From assembly GCF_900116625.1 (NCBI RefSeq), contig NZ_FPBE01000004.1:62001-126000 (forward strand): DNA of 64,000 nucleotides, read 5' to 3'. Position numbers and translations under genes: made by a program. Positions 27,695-37,796 of this stretch are shown here, one piece after another (within the stretch, counting starts at the first letter, position 1; every line of letters starts with the position of its first letter). This DNA is from Idiomarina abyssalis (GTDB taxonomy: Bacteria; Pseudomonadota; Gammaproteobacteria; Enterobacterales; Alteromonadaceae). The notes under the pieces were generated by a model that saw nothing but the letters and a program-made list of their open reading frames with translations, searched no databases and was not told the DNA's origin.

Positions 27695-27713
27695 GCGCCC
27701 GGGTTACGGGCGC
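27695..27713 (-). other. hairpin with the RND gene stop codon in its loop
   Basis: GCGCCCG and CGGGCGC form a perfect 7-bp GC stem; the 5-nt loop contains the TAA stop of the RND gene. There is no T tract, so it is not a typical intrinsic terminator. It could pause ribosomes or protect the mRNA end. Confidence 0.4.
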
Positions 27714-30700
27714 GGTACTCTTTGGACTATGGCGTACATAACCGGAACAACAAACAGGGTCAGTACGGTAGCAAAACCCAACCCAAACATGATGACCGTT
27801 GCCATGCTGGCAAAGAAGTCATCAAACAGCAGCGGTATCATGCCTAAAATGGTGGTAGCTGCCGCCATTCCAACCGGACGAACACGACTGACAGCGGCAT
27901 CGCTTAAGGCTTGAACCGCCTCTTTACCGGCATCCAGCTCTGTATTGACCTGCTCCAGCAACACCACGCCGTTTTTAATCAGCATGCCGGACAAGCTCAG
28001 AAAACCGAGTAATGCCATAAAACCAAAAGGTTTATCCAGCAACAACAACCCGACAGTTACGCCAATAATAGACAGCGGGACTGTTGTCCAAAGCACCGCC
28101 GCCTGGCGGATACTGTTAAATAACAGCACGGTAATGATAAACATAACCAAGAAACCCATTGGCAGTGCGCCAAACAGTGCTTTTTCAGCCTTGCCCGAAG
28201 CTTCGTGTTCTCCGCCCCAGGTAAGCTCATAGCCCAGCGGCAACTCAATAGCTTCCAGTTCAGGTCGGACACGCTCAAATACCTGGGCCGCCGTTTCATC
28301 GGTCAGTAGATCATGGTCAGCCATAACAGTAAGCGTTCGCTTACGGTCTCGTCGCAATATGAGCGGGTCTTCCCAGGTTACATCTATCGAGCGCGCTACT
28401 TGCGCCAGCGGTACAAACCGGTCAAACACCGGGCTGTAAATTTGCAACTCCTGCCAGTTGTCCAGATCAACACGTTCGGCAGCCGGGGCACGCTGTACTA
28501 TTGGCAGCAAGTCAGTTCCATCGCGGTAAACACCGATTTGTCGGCCAACAAAGTTAGCTAACAGCAGATTGTTAACGTCTTCTTTAGTGATACCGGCGCG
28601 ACGACCCGCCGCTTCGTCGTATTGTGGTCGCAGCAGCTTGGTTGGGTGGCGCCAGTCGGAGCGAATATTCACCGCCCCTTTGTCCTCGGCCAAAATGCTC
28701 TGCGCTTTCTTACTTAATTGGCGCAATACGTCAATATCAGGTCCAGAGAAACGAGCTTCAATTTTTGCCGGAGTAGCCGGACCAATTTCAACCCGTATCA
28801 GTTTGTCCTCAACATCCGGATGCTCTTCACGAATACGCTGGCGAATGTCCTTCATTAACGCATCCATGCTGTCTTTGTCCTCTACCCGCACCAGCAACTG
28901 TGCGTAGCTCTCGTAACTTTTTTCCACCAGATAGGTCAGGGTAAAACGGGGCGCACCCTGGCCTATGGTGGTGGAGACCGAGGTCACTTCGCTTTTATCC
29001 AGCAGGTAGTCTTCCAGGCGCTTTGAATCCTGTTCGGTATGACGAATATCGGTGCCCTGTGGATACCAGAGATCCACATAGAAAAGTGGCGTTGTCGAAG
29101 GCGGAAAGAACGCCTGTTTCACTTGTCCGAACCCGGCCACAGCCGCGACCAGCATTGCCAACATCACCGCCATGCTGATAATGCGATGTCTCAGACAAAC
29201 TGCCAGCATTTTCTTATAACCACGGTATACCGGGTGAGAGAAAACATCGTCCTGATCATCGCCATTACCAATGTCCTTCGCGGAGTATAAACGGTCGGCT
29301 AAAAACGGAATGAGCGTCAGAGCTGTTACCCAGCTCAGTAGTAAAGAAATGAGCAGCACCCAGAATAAGCTTCCGGCAAACTCACCGGTAGCGTCTGATG
29401 ACAAACCAATTGGGGCGAAGGCAATAATACCAATAATGGTTGCACCCAGTAGCGGCCACTGATTTTGCTTCACCACACTAACCGCGGCTTCTACTTTACT
29501 CATGCCCCGCCGCATACCAACCATAATGCCATCGGCAATGACAATGGCGTTGTCCACCAGCATACCCAGAGCAATTATGAGCGCTCCCAGCGATACCCGT
29601 TGCAGGTTAATGTCGCCCAGTCGCATGAAAATAAAGGTGCCAAGAACCGTTAACAATAATACGGTGCCAATAAGTAACCCACTGCGAAAACCCATGGTCA
29701 GCAGCAAGGCAATAATGACAATAGCAACGGCTTCAACCAGGTTAAGCAGAAAGTCATTTACCGAGTTTTCGACCTGATGCGGTTGATCATAAATACGGTC
29801 TACCGACATTCCTATTGGTTTGGCATAATCCAGTTCATCCAGCCGTTTCTGGATACGCTCACCAACTTCAACCACGTTGACGTTGTCCGCAAAAGACAGC
29901 GCCAGCCACAGCGACGCCTGCCCGTTATAACGAACCACATGATCCGGAATCTCTTTGGTCTCCCGGTAGATGTTCGCTACATCATGCAAGTAGATGCGCT
30001 GCTCGGCCCCCGGGTTACTGATAACCAGCTTTTCCATATCTTCAACGTCGGCAAATTCGCCACTGGTGGCAATGCGCAAAGCTTCCTGGTCAACGGTTAC
30101 CCGTCCGGCATTTGCTACGGCATTTTGCGTTTGCAGTAAACCGGCAATGCGGCTGGGTGGAATACCAAAGTTAGCCAGCCGTGAACGAGAGACTTCAACC
30201 ACCACCTGTTCCTGTTGCTCGCCGGCCAGCATGACCTTTCCAACCCCGTCAATCAGCACCAGTTCGCGACGCAGAAAGTCCGCGTAATGCTCAATATCTT
30301 TATAGGAATAGTCTGGCCCGGTAATGGCCATCATCACGCCGTACACGTCGGCAAAGTCGTCACGAATAATAGGCTCGCCGGTTCCGGGGGGAAGCTGAGT
30401 TTTGGCGTCGTTAATTTTGCGCCGCAGTTCATCCCAAATTTGACGCAGGTGCTCGGCCCGGTAGATGCTTTTCATCTCGACCGTTATTTGCGATAAACCT
30501 GGCTTAGAAATGGACCGTACATGGTCGACGTAGCTGAGTTCCTGAATAGCGTTTTCCAGCCGGTACGTTACCTCTTCTTCCACCTGCTGCGCCGAGGCTC
30601 CGGAGTAAGGCGTAATGACCATAGCCTGCTTAATGGTGAACTTAGGGTCTTCCAGCCTACCAAGCTGAGTAAGAGCAACCAGACCACCAATTAACAGAAC

Positions 30701-30757
30701 CAGGAAGAACATCCAACTGGTGGTTTTCCGCTCCATACTGTACTTCGCAATATTCAT
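27704..30757 (-). CDS. RND-family efflux transporter, inner-membrane pump
   Basis: 1017 residues with the RND plan: membrane segment near 13-30, large periplasmic loop, about six segments from 330 to 560, second loop, and further segments from 850 to 1010. TM4 has GMLVDNAIVIADG, where DN replaces the usual DD pair of drug pumps. The start ATG overlaps the stop of the upstream adaptor gene (TAATG). It forms a tripartite pump with the adaptor and an outer-membrane channel encoded elsewhere. The substrate is unknown; it resembles AcrB/MexF-like multidrug pumps more than metal pumps. Confidence 0.88.
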   Translation of the reverse strand: MNIAKYSMERKTTSWMFFLVLLIGGLVALTQLGRLEDPKFTIKQAMVITPYSGASAQQVEEEVTYRLENAIQELSYVDHVRSISKPGLSQITVEMKSIYRAEHLRQIWDELRRKINDAKTQLPPGTGEPIIRDDFADVYGVMMAITGPDYSYKDIEHYADFLRRELVLIDGVGKVMLAGEQQEQVVVEVSRSRLANFGIPPSRIAGLLQTQNAVANAGRVTVDQEALRIATSGEFADVEDMEKLVISNPGAEQRIYLHDVANIYRETKEIPDHVVRYNGQASLWLALSFADNVNVVEVGERIQKRLDELDYAKPIGMSVDRIYDQPHQVENSVNDFLLNLVEAVAIVIIALLLTMGFRSGLLIGTVLLLTVLGTFIFMRLGDINLQRVSLGALIIALGMLVDNAIVIADGIMVGMRRGMSKVEAAVSVVKQNQWPLLGATIIGIIAFAPIGLSSDATGEFAGSLFWVLLISLLLSWVTALTLIPFLADRLYSAKDIGNGDDQDDVFSHPVYRGYKKMLAVCLRHRIISMAVMLAMLVAAVAGFGQVKQAFFPPSTTPLFYVDLWYPQGTDIRHTEQDSKRLEDYLLDKSEVTSVSTTIGQGAPRFTLTYLVEKSYESYAQLLVRVEDKDSMDALMKDIRQRIREEHPDVEDKLIRVEIGPATPAKIEARFSGPDIDVLRQLSKKAQSILAEDKGAVNIRSDWRHPTKLLRPQYDEAAGRRAGITKEDVNNLLLANFVGRQIGVYRDGTDLLPIVQRAPAAERVDLDNWQELQIYSPVFDRFVPLAQVARSIDVTWEDPLILRRDRKRTLTVMADHDLLTDETAAQVFERVRPELEAIELPLGYELTWGGEHEASGKAEKALFGALPMGFLVMFIITVLLFNSIRQAAVLWTTVPLSIIGVTVGLLLLDKPFGFMALLGFLSLSGMLIKNGVVLLEQVNTELDAGKEAVQALSDAAVSRVRPVGMAAATTILGMIPLLFDDFFASMATVIMFGLGFATVLTLFVVPVMYAIVQRVPRP

Positions 30758-31824
30758 TACAGCCCCCGTTCGCGTTGCCATTCACGAACTTGCTGATTTT
30801 CCTTCAGCTGATGGACACCGGCCACCACTATGATTTCACCAGCTTCGAGCCCATCCAGTACAGTGAGCCCATCGTTGGTCATTGGCCCGACATTCACCTT
30901 GCGCTTTTGTACACGCATGTCGTCGCTAACCACCCACACATAAGAAGCATCCCGGCTTTCGGTAAATACGGCTTTAGCCGGCACAACAATACCAATTTGA
31001 GAAGAGCGCAACACCTCATTAATATCGACAATAACCGTTGCCGTCATGCCCGGCAGCACATTGATGTCCTGCGGTTTAGGTAGCGTGAACACCACCTCAT
31101 AGGTGTTGGTTGCGCCGTCGGATTGCGAGTCCCACTCTTTTAAATGAGCCCGATAGGTAAAACCCGGCGCTGCGTCGAAGCGCACTTCCGGTTGATAGTC
31201 GGTCTGCTTTTTCACCTTGGCAAAAAGCTTTTCCGGCACATTAATACTGATATCAATGGCGTTGCTGATTTGCAAAGTAACAATGGGCTGCTTAGCCTGG
31301 ATGTTTTCATAAGCTTCCACCGCCAGATTAGCAATGACACCGTCAAAAGGCGCGGTCAGTTCGGTATAGCGCAGGTTAGCTTTAGCGGTTTCGTAGTTTG
31401 ATTTTGCAACTGCAAGCTCTGACTCAATTTGGTCAAATTGTCCTTCGGACATAACCCCTTCGCTCACCAGAACTTTATTGCGTTCGTATTGTGATAGCGC
31501 AAGTTCATACTGGGCTTTCGCCTGGTCCACCGCCAGTTGATAGTCGGTCGGGTCCAGACGGGCAATAAGCTCCCCTTGTTTTACTTCAGTACCAGGCCGC
31601 GCCGGCAGTTCAATAACTTCACCCGCTACACGAAAAGTCAGTTGAGCCACTTTCGCCGCTTCGACCACAGCCGGAAACTCTCGTAGACGAGGACCATTGG
31701 CTTCACTTACCTGCATTAACCTGGCAGGTCGCGCTTGCTGTTCTTCACTCACTTCGGCTTTTTCGCTGCAAGCCACGACAGTGGCAGCGGCAACGACAGT
31801 TAAGAATATTTTAAACCAGCGCAT
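30757..31824 (-). CDS. RND efflux periplasmic adaptor lipoprotein
   Basis: 355 residues of the HlyD/AcrA membrane-fusion family. Signal peptide with lipobox VVAC. Half-lipoyl motif (VKQGELIARLD), alpha-hairpin coiled coil around 95-140, second lipoyl half (LTAPFDGVIANL), and beta-barrel and membrane-proximal domains with PAKAVF. It is coupled to the pump gene by a TAATG overlap. The operon is divergent from a LysR gene 105 bp away. Confidence 0.88.
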   Translation of the reverse strand: MRWFKIFLTVVAAATVVACSEKAEVSEEQQARPARLMQVSEANGPRLREFPAVVEAAKVAQLTFRVAGEVIELPARPGTEVKQGELIARLDPTDYQLAVDQAKAQYELALSQYERNKVLVSEGVMSEGQFDQIESELAVAKSNYETAKANLRYTELTAPFDGVIANLAVEAYENIQAKQPIVTLQISNAIDISINVPEKLFAKVKKQTDYQPEVRFDAAPGFTYRAHLKEWDSQSDGATNTYEVVFTLPKPQDINVLPGMTATVIVDINEVLRSSQIGIVVPAKAVFTESRDASYVWVVSDDMRVQKRKVNVGPMTNDGLTVLDGLEAGEIIVVAGVHQLKENQQVREWQRERGL

Positions 31825-31929
31825 GACTTAAATTCCGTTTTTTCCTGGATGTTTGATGGCAATAAGTTTACCGCAAGTATAGTTACAGTTATATTGAATT
31901 AAAATTAAAAAGACCATCAGTAAAACTTA

Positions 31930-32808
31930 ATGAATTTATCTCACCTTCACATGATGATCACCGTTGCCCGGCTTGGCAGCCTGCAGAAAACAGCTGAACA
32001 GCTCGGCCGCACACAATCGGCTGTGAGCATGGCATTAAAGAAGCTGGAAGAGAACGCGGGTTTTGCCTTATTTAACCGTGATGGTTATCGTCTGGAACTT
32101 ACCGAACAGGGCCACCATTTTTTACGTCAGGCAGAAGAAGTGGTGCGCCAGCAGCAGCGCCTACAGTCCCTGGCTAACCAACTGAAACACGGTGCAGAAC
32201 CTTTGCTGACACTGTGCTATGACCATACCTGTGACAGCAAACTCTGGATGCCCAGCATTCAACACATTCAGCAACAATACCCCGCTACCGAGCTGCACGT
32301 GGATGGAGAATCACAAATGCGTGCCCTTAAGCGCATTGATAACGGTACCGCCGATTTAGCCCTGTGCCCCTGGCTGCCTTTGTTTCGTCAGTACGGTGAC
32401 TTTGAAACCTTACCGGTGGCGCCGTTTGAATTAACGGTGGTTATGTCAGCCGCGCTGATGAAGGAGTTTGGTCGTATACCGCAAAGCCGCCAGGATTTAT
32501 TAGAGCTACCAATGCTGGTTCCGCAGAACCTGGAAATTGGCATTAACTTAGACTCGGTATTGCGGCTGCCCAGCCAGCAGCGCATAAGAGTGAATGAGGT
32601 TAACACCCAGTTTGAACTGCTGATGGCCGGTTTTGGCTGGGGTATTATTCCAAAACACATTGCCAGTAATGCACTTAAAGAAGGCAAGTTGGTTGAAGTC
32701 AGCATCCCCGGATTCGTCCAGCAGGTGCGCCTGGAAATTCATTTGGTGCGCTCCGCAAACAGAACTTTAGGCCCCGCCGCCAATGCCATATGGGAACGCT
32801 TCGCCTGA
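31930..32808 (+). CDS. LysR-family transcriptional regulator
   Basis: 292 residues. The N-terminal winged helix (VARLGSLQKTAEQLGRTQSAVSMALKKLEE) is followed by the periplasmic-binding-protein-like effector domain. Its position, divergent from the RND operon with a shared 105-bp AT-rich intergenic region, suggests that it regulates the pump and itself. Effector unknown. A small perfect hairpin (CCTGAC, CTTCAC loop, GTCAGG; 32817-32834) lies just after the stop, followed by element A5. Confidence 0.88.
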   Translation: MNLSHLHMMITVARLGSLQKTAEQLGRTQSAVSMALKKLEENAGFALFNRDGYRLELTEQGHHFLRQAEEVVRQQQRLQSLANQLKHGAEPLLTLCYDHTCDSKLWMPSIQHIQQQYPATELHVDGESQMRALKRIDNGTADLALCPWLPLFRQYGDFETLPVAPFELTVVMSAALMKEFGRIPQSRQDLLELPMLVPQNLEIGINLDSVLRLPSQQRIRVNEVNTQFELLMAGFGWGIIPKHIASNALKEGKLVEVSIPGFVQQVRLEIHLVRSANRTLGPAANAIWERFA

Positions 32809-32852
32809 CGATGGTGCCTGACCTTCACGTCAGGAGAGGCGGGGGATGGTAA

Positions 32853-33006
32853 GGGTGGCAGATTCCGAGCGCTGGAGGTTGCAGGAACCATTGAGGAGGA
32901 CGCCCGTGAATACATCCCTGTAGGGCTTGGGCAGCGCCATCCATGGCGCTGCACACCTCCTCAATAGTTCGCAGCATCCGTCAAGCGCGCTTTACATCTG
33001 CCACCC
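32853..33006 (+). repeat. hairpin element A5 (type A, sense to the LysR gene)
   Basis: The outer arms GGGTGGCAGAT and ATCTGCCACCC pair perfectly. The inner arms pair over CATTGAGGAGG and its complement CCTCCTCAATA, with mismatches further out. The core is identical to A1 and A2. The 244-bp gap to the convergent cusA gene holds only this element and the small hairpin. Confidence 0.85.
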
Positions 33007-33052
33007 TCATTCACCACCCATCTGACGAAATAGCATCGGGCCACATCGGATC

Positions 33053-36000
33053 TTATTTCCGAGCCAGGTAGAACACTGCCGGAATGACCAGCATTGAAAT
33101 CAGTGGCGCCAAAACCATACCGCCGACCATCGGAGCGGCGATGCGTTGCATGACCTCGTTACCGACACCGCCGCCCAGCATTATCGGCAGTAGACCAACG
33201 ATAATGGTCAGCACGGTCATGGCTTTGGGTCGTACCCGTAGCAACGCGCCTTCTTCTACCGCTGCCTTTAACTGGTTTTTATTGTAAGCCACGGCTTTCC
33301 AGGCGTTGTTCAGGTACAACAGCATAACCACACCGAACTCCGCGGCGACACCGGCAAGAGCTATCATGCCGACAATAACCGCCAGTGACAGGTTGTAATC
33401 CAGCAAGTAAATCAACCACAGGCTGCCGGTTAGAGCTAAAGGCAAAGTGCCGATGACCAGCAGTGCCTGAGGTAACGAGCGGAAAGTCATGTACAGCAAC
33501 AACAGAATAACTAACAGCGTCAGCGGAATGATCTCTTTTAAATCATTTTCCACCTGTTGCATGGCTTTGTATTGCCCAGTCCAGCTCCAGTTGTAACCAA
33601 CCGGAACTTCCATTTTAGCCATAGCATCACCGACTTGATTAATGTAGTCGCTAACCGTGATGCCTTTCGCGGGTTCAATAAAAACCCAACTGCTTAAGCG
33701 GGCGTCTTCGCTTTTTAACATGGCCGGGCCCTGAGTTACTTTAATATCAGCTACATCGGACAGAGTCAGCCATTGTCCGGAGGCCGATTTCACCGGCAGG
33801 GTTTGCAGCTTCTTGATATGGTCACGTTGCTCCCGGGGATAACGCAAGTTAATAGGAAAACGCTCATTGCCCTGCACCGATGTCGCAATATTCGCTCCAC
33901 CAATGGCGTACTGAATATGGTCGTGAATGTCGCTTTGGCTAATACCGTAACGGGCGGCTTCACGCAGCTTCGGCTCTATTTCAATATAACGACCGCCACC
34001 AGAGCGTTCTGCAATGACCGAACCTGTCGCCTCCTCTTCAGACAACGTCTCTTCAATACGGGTAGCCAGTTTTTCTATTTCACGAAAGTCACTACCGCTG
34101 ACTTTAATCGCTAACGGGGTTTTAACACCGGTAGCCAGCATTTCAATGCGGGTACGGATAGGTTGTACCCAGGCGTTGGTCACACCGGGTATCTGCACCC
34201 GCTCATCCAGCTCGGCGATGATATCGTCCACGGTTATGCCATCACGCCACTCACTTTCAGGCTTGAGGGTAATGCTGGTTTCTATCATGGTCATTGGTGC
34301 CGGATCGGTAGCCGTGTCAGCACGACCAACTTTACCAAACACACGCTCAACTTCAGGTTGTTCTGCAATGAGCTTATCGGTTTGCTGTAGCAACTCACCG
34401 GCACTTTCAACACTGATACCCGGCAATGTCGTCGGCATGTACATGAGGTCCCCCTCATGTAGCGGCGGCATCAGCTCGTAATTGAGCTCTTTATACGGGT
34501 GCCAGGCAGATGCAGTGATCAGAAGAGCCAGCACAATAATGGTTTTAGGAAACTTAAGTGTGAAAGCCAGCAGAGGTCGGTAAAGCGCAATTAAACCGCG
34601 CGACAGCCAGTTCTTTTCTTCGGCAGGTATTTTCCCACGCACCAATAACGCAATAAGCACCGGTATCAGTGTTACAGCAATAATAGCTGCCGCGGCCATG
34701 GCCAGAGTTTTGGTATAGGCTAAAGGTTCAAACAGACGCCCCTGTTGGCCTTGCAGCACAAACACCGGAACAAAACTGACGGTAATGACCAGTAGCGAGA
34801 AGAACAATGAAGGCCCCACTTCGCGACAGGCTTCATTAACAATTTTCAACCGCGCAGCACCTTTTGCGACTATCTGATGCCGTTCCTGATAGTTCTGCAG
34901 ATGCTTGTGGGTGTTCTCTATCATGACAATGGCGGCATCTACCAGTGCCCCAATAGCAATAGCAATTCCCCCCAGGCTCATAATATTGGCGCTGATACCC
35001 AGCATGTTCATGATCCACACCGCGAACAGTACCGACAGCGGTAAGCTGATAATGGCCACCACCGCCGAGCGCGCATGCCAGAGAAACAAAATACACACCA
35101 CAGCGACAAAGAACATTTCTTCAATGAGCTTGGTGGTGAGGTTGTCTGTCGATGCCTGGATCAGGCTTGAGCGGTCATAGGTCGGAACCACCTTAACGCC
35201 CTCGGGCAGGCCCTGCTTCAGCTCTTCCAGTTTCTCTTTAACGGCGGCTATAGTTTGTAGGGCATTTTCGCCATGGCGCATGACCACAATACCGCCCACG
35301 ACTTCGCCGTCGCCATTCAGCTCGGTAATGCCGCGACGTACCTGGGGCCCAATGCGAATATCAGCCACTTCTTCCAGCAGCACCGTACCCTGCTGCTCTG
35401 AGGTGAGCGGCAACGGAATTTTGCGAATGTCTTCGACACTTTTCAAATACCCCAGGCCACGAACCATGTATTCAGCTTCGCCCATTTCAACCACAGAGCC
35501 ACCTACTTCGTTATTGGCCTGCTGAATGGTTTGCTTTACCTGATTCAGGGTAAGGTTATAACGATGCAAGGCTTCCGGCTGAAGTACCACCTGATAGGTT
35601 TCGACCATACCGCCAACCGTTGCAATTTCTGCTACCCCCTGCACACTTTGCAGCTCCTGTTTTAGGAACCAGTTTTGCAGGCGGGTTAGTTCACCCAGGT
35701 TACGCTGGTTGGTCTCATCAACCAGTGCGTATTGATACACCCAGCCAATGCCGGATGCATCGGGACCTAACTCCGGCCGAACTTGGTCAGGAAGCTGGTT
35801 TTGCGCCTGATCCAAGTATTCGTTCACACGGCTTCGGGCCCAGTAAGGGTCAGTGCCGTCTTCAAAAATAACGTAAACGTACGAGTCGCCAAAGAACGAA
35901 AACCCGCGTACTGAGGTGGCTTTAGGTACGGACAGCATCACACTCGAGAGCGGATAGGTCACCTGCTCCTCCACTACCGCCGGCGCTTGTCCCGGGTAAT

Positions 36001-36154
36001 TGGTTTTGACGATAACCTGAACTTCCGACAAGTCCGGTATTGCGTCCAGTTTGGTTTGCTGCAGCGACTGCCAGGCCCAGAAAGCCAAACCTAAGAACAG
36101 CAGTAACACCATCCACGAGTTACGTATGGAGGCTTCAATAATACGAGCTAACAT
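33053..36154 (-). CDS. cusA: Cus-type copper/silver RND efflux pump
   Basis: 1033 residues of the heavy-metal RND family. The copper-binding methionines of E. coli CusA are present at the same positions: Met573 (in LMYMPTT), Met623 (in PMTMIETS) and Met672 (in EMLATG). Asp in TM4 (GALVDAAIVMIEN) is also conserved. It exports Cu(I) and Ag(I) from periplasm and cytoplasm through CusB and an outer-membrane channel. The start is 8 bp after cusB ends. No cusC or cusF is in the operon, so the channel must be supplied elsewhere. Confidence 0.93.
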   Translation of the reverse strand: MLARIIEASIRNSWMVLLLFLGLAFWAWQSLQQTKLDAIPDLSEVQVIVKTNYPGQAPAVVEEQVTYPLSSVMLSVPKATSVRGFSFFGDSYVYVIFEDGTDPYWARSRVNEYLDQAQNQLPDQVRPELGPDASGIGWVYQYALVDETNQRNLGELTRLQNWFLKQELQSVQGVAEIATVGGMVETYQVVLQPEALHRYNLTLNQVKQTIQQANNEVGGSVVEMGEAEYMVRGLGYLKSVEDIRKIPLPLTSEQQGTVLLEEVADIRIGPQVRRGITELNGDGEVVGGIVVMRHGENALQTIAAVKEKLEELKQGLPEGVKVVPTYDRSSLIQASTDNLTTKLIEEMFFVAVVCILFLWHARSAVVAIISLPLSVLFAVWIMNMLGISANIMSLGGIAIAIGALVDAAIVMIENTHKHLQNYQERHQIVAKGAARLKIVNEACREVGPSLFFSLLVITVSFVPVFVLQGQQGRLFEPLAYTKTLAMAAAAIIAVTLIPVLIALLVRGKIPAEEKNWLSRGLIALYRPLLAFTLKFPKTIIVLALLITASAWHPYKELNYELMPPLHEGDLMYMPTTLPGISVESAGELLQQTDKLIAEQPEVERVFGKVGRADTATDPAPMTMIETSITLKPESEWRDGITVDDIIAELDERVQIPGVTNAWVQPIRTRIEMLATGVKTPLAIKVSGSDFREIEKLATRIEETLSEEEATGSVIAERSGGGRYIEIEPKLREAARYGISQSDIHDHIQYAIGGANIATSVQGNERFPINLRYPREQRDHIKKLQTLPVKSASGQWLTLSDVADIKVTQGPAMLKSEDARLSSWVFIEPAKGITVSDYINQVGDAMAKMEVPVGYNWSWTGQYKAMQQVENDLKEIIPLTLLVILLLLYMTFRSLPQALLVIGTLPLALTGSLWLIYLLDYNLSLAVIVGMIALAGVAAEFGVVMLLYLNNAWKAVAYNKNQLKAAVEEGALLRVRPKAMTVLTIIVGLLPIMLGGGVGNEVMQRIAAPMVGGMVLAPLISMLVIPAVFYLARK

Positions 36155-36162
36155 AAAACCTC

Positions 36163-37398
36163 CTAGTGGTTATGTTGTGGCGCAGGGGCATCATCGCTGC
36201 TATCCAGACCCAGACCTTGCAAGCTGGCCTCTGAGTCCAGAAGGAACTGACCCGAAGTGACCACTAACTCATCTTCCTGCAGGCCTTCTTCAATGGCAAT
36301 TTGGTTACCAACACGCAGTCCGGTCGTGACTTCGCGCACTTCAAATTCGCGCGCTCCGGATTTTACCACCACGCGGTTATTGGCGCCGGTGACAATTAAG
36401 CTGGCAACCGGCACAAGCACAGTATCTCTTACTGGCTCCAGTTCAATATGAGCCGTCGCCCAGAGTCCTTCACGCAGCCGATCAATGGAGTCATTAACCG
36501 GAATACGGACTTTGATGGTCTGGGTTACCGGATCCACTTGCGGATAAATGTAGTCAATGGTGTTCATCCAGTGGCCGCCAGGGAAGTGCTCAGAAGAAAT
36601 ATGGGCCATTTGCCCGGTTTTTAACTGTTTGCTGTAACGCGCCGGAACATCGGCAAAGAACCACAGTTGATTGTCCTGCGTCAGCGTCAGTAATTTAAGC
36701 CCGGGAGACACATACATGCCTTCCTGAATATCCAGACTGGTAATATAGCCCGACTCAGGTGCGTAGTAATCGACCACATATTCGGTTTCGCCACCTTGCT
36801 CAAGCGCTTTAATCTGCGCTTCGCTCATACCCAGCAAACGCAAACGTTGCTGTCCGCGGCGTTTAAAGCTTTGCTGGTTGTCACCGTTGCGGATATCCGA
36901 GAGTGAATCAAGCAGTTGCAGATAGTCGTCCTGTGCCACGACCAGGTCGGGTGCATACAGACTGTAGAGTTTATCGCCCTTTTCTACCCACTGACCTTCA
37001 ACGTCAGCATGTAATTCTTCTACCCAGCCTTCGGCGCGACTGTGGATATGGCGTTGTGCAGATTCCTGCCAGCGTACCTGAGCCTGAGCCATTAACTGTG
37101 GTTGCAAGTCTTTGCGCTGAGCTTTAGCCGTAGTAACCCGAATAGCCTGCTGACTGGACTCTGGGACGGTGAAGCTTTTATCAGCTTCATGCTCAGAATG
37201 GTCCTGTTCAGGTTTTTTCTTGACCAAGTCCATACCGCAAATTGGGCATGTTCCCGGCTCGTCACGAACCACCTGGCTGTGCATAGGGCACACATATTCG
37301 GTGCTCTGCCCGAACGGGTTTTGATCTTCTGAATGATTGTGTTCCTGAGCCAAAGTTAAAAATGGGATCAGGATTAATATAGCTATCCAATAACGCAT
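36163..37398 (-). CDS. cusB: Cus-type efflux adaptor with N-terminal metal-binding domain
   Basis: 411 residues. A signal peptide (about 1-17) is followed by a heavy-metal-binding domain with YVCPMHSQV and GTCPICGMDLV (about 35-62), then the adaptor hairpin, lipoyl and barrel domains. The C-terminus is His-rich (PAPQHNH). This N-terminal CxMHP-like, CPxCGM module is found in several CusB/SilB relatives and can pass Cu(I) to the pump. It lies between the small Met/Cys/His-rich gene and cusA in one operon. Confidence 0.9.
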   Translation of the reverse strand: MRYWIAILILIPFLTLAQEHNHSEDQNPFGQSTEYVCPMHSQVVRDEPGTCPICGMDLVKKKPEQDHSEHEADKSFTVPESSQQAIRVTTAKAQRKDLQPQLMAQAQVRWQESAQRHIHSRAEGWVEELHADVEGQWVEKGDKLYSLYAPDLVVAQDDYLQLLDSLSDIRNGDNQQSFKRRGQQRLRLLGMSEAQIKALEQGGETEYVVDYYAPESGYITSLDIQEGMYVSPGLKLLTLTQDNQLWFFADVPARYSKQLKTGQMAHISSEHFPGGHWMNTIDYIYPQVDPVTQTIKVRIPVNDSIDRLREGLWATAHIELEPVRDTVLVPVASLIVTGANNRVVVKSGAREFEVREVTTGLRVGNQIAIEEGLQEDELVVTSGQFLLDSEASLQGLGLDSSDDAPAPQHNH

Positions 37399-37441
37399 AG
37401 TATTTCCTCGAAAACAACGGTTTAAGACGTAAAAACTGGGC

Positions 37442-37787
37442 TTAAACTGCGTGTTTCGGCGGACGTATCAGCGTTTCAGTAATAACCGGAAGGTTTGAAT
37501 AGATAGGCTCGGCAGCGTGAGTGGAGGCTGCTGGCGAAAGTTGTTTGAATGGATTCATCAGTCCCAGTTGACCAGCGCAATGTTGTTCGCACTGCTGGCA
37601 AAAACTGTCTTCCATATCACTGCAGGGGGGTTGCTTCTTCAGCGCAACAGTCGTGACTCTCACTCATTTGTTCTGATTGCATAGTAGAGTCAGACATTTG
37701 GGCAGGCATAGCATGCATCATTGGTGAGGTCATGGACCCCACCAAAAGTGTCATTGTAATTGCTATAACTGCCCAAAGTTTCTTCAT
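37442..37787 (-). pseudogene. Met/Cys/His-rich exported small protein, frameshifted in a C6 run
   Basis: From ATG 37787 the frame reads a signal peptide (MKKLWAVIAITMTLLVG) and a Met-rich stretch (PMMHAMPAQMSDSTMQ, then SEQMSESHDCCAEE), and stops at 37617 after 56 residues. The stop follows a run of six C on the minus strand (37625-37630). Removing one C joins it to a second frame that carries MEDSFCQQCEQHCAGQ and continues to 37442. The joined protein of about 114 residues would be a periplasmic metal-binding protein, fitting its place ahead of cusBA. It may be a true pseudogene, a phase-variable gene or a sequencing error. Confidence 0.65.
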
Positions 37788-37796
37788 GTACGCATC

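Noticed and set aside
31825-31929. LysR T-N11-A operator in the RND/LysR intergenic region
   Set aside because: The region is so AT-rich that several weak candidates fit; none has clear dyad symmetry.
34014-34481. 155-codon frame on the plus strand opposite cusA
   Set aside because: It lies wholly within cusA, which shows the Met triad and full length; no recognisable domain or ribosome binding site.
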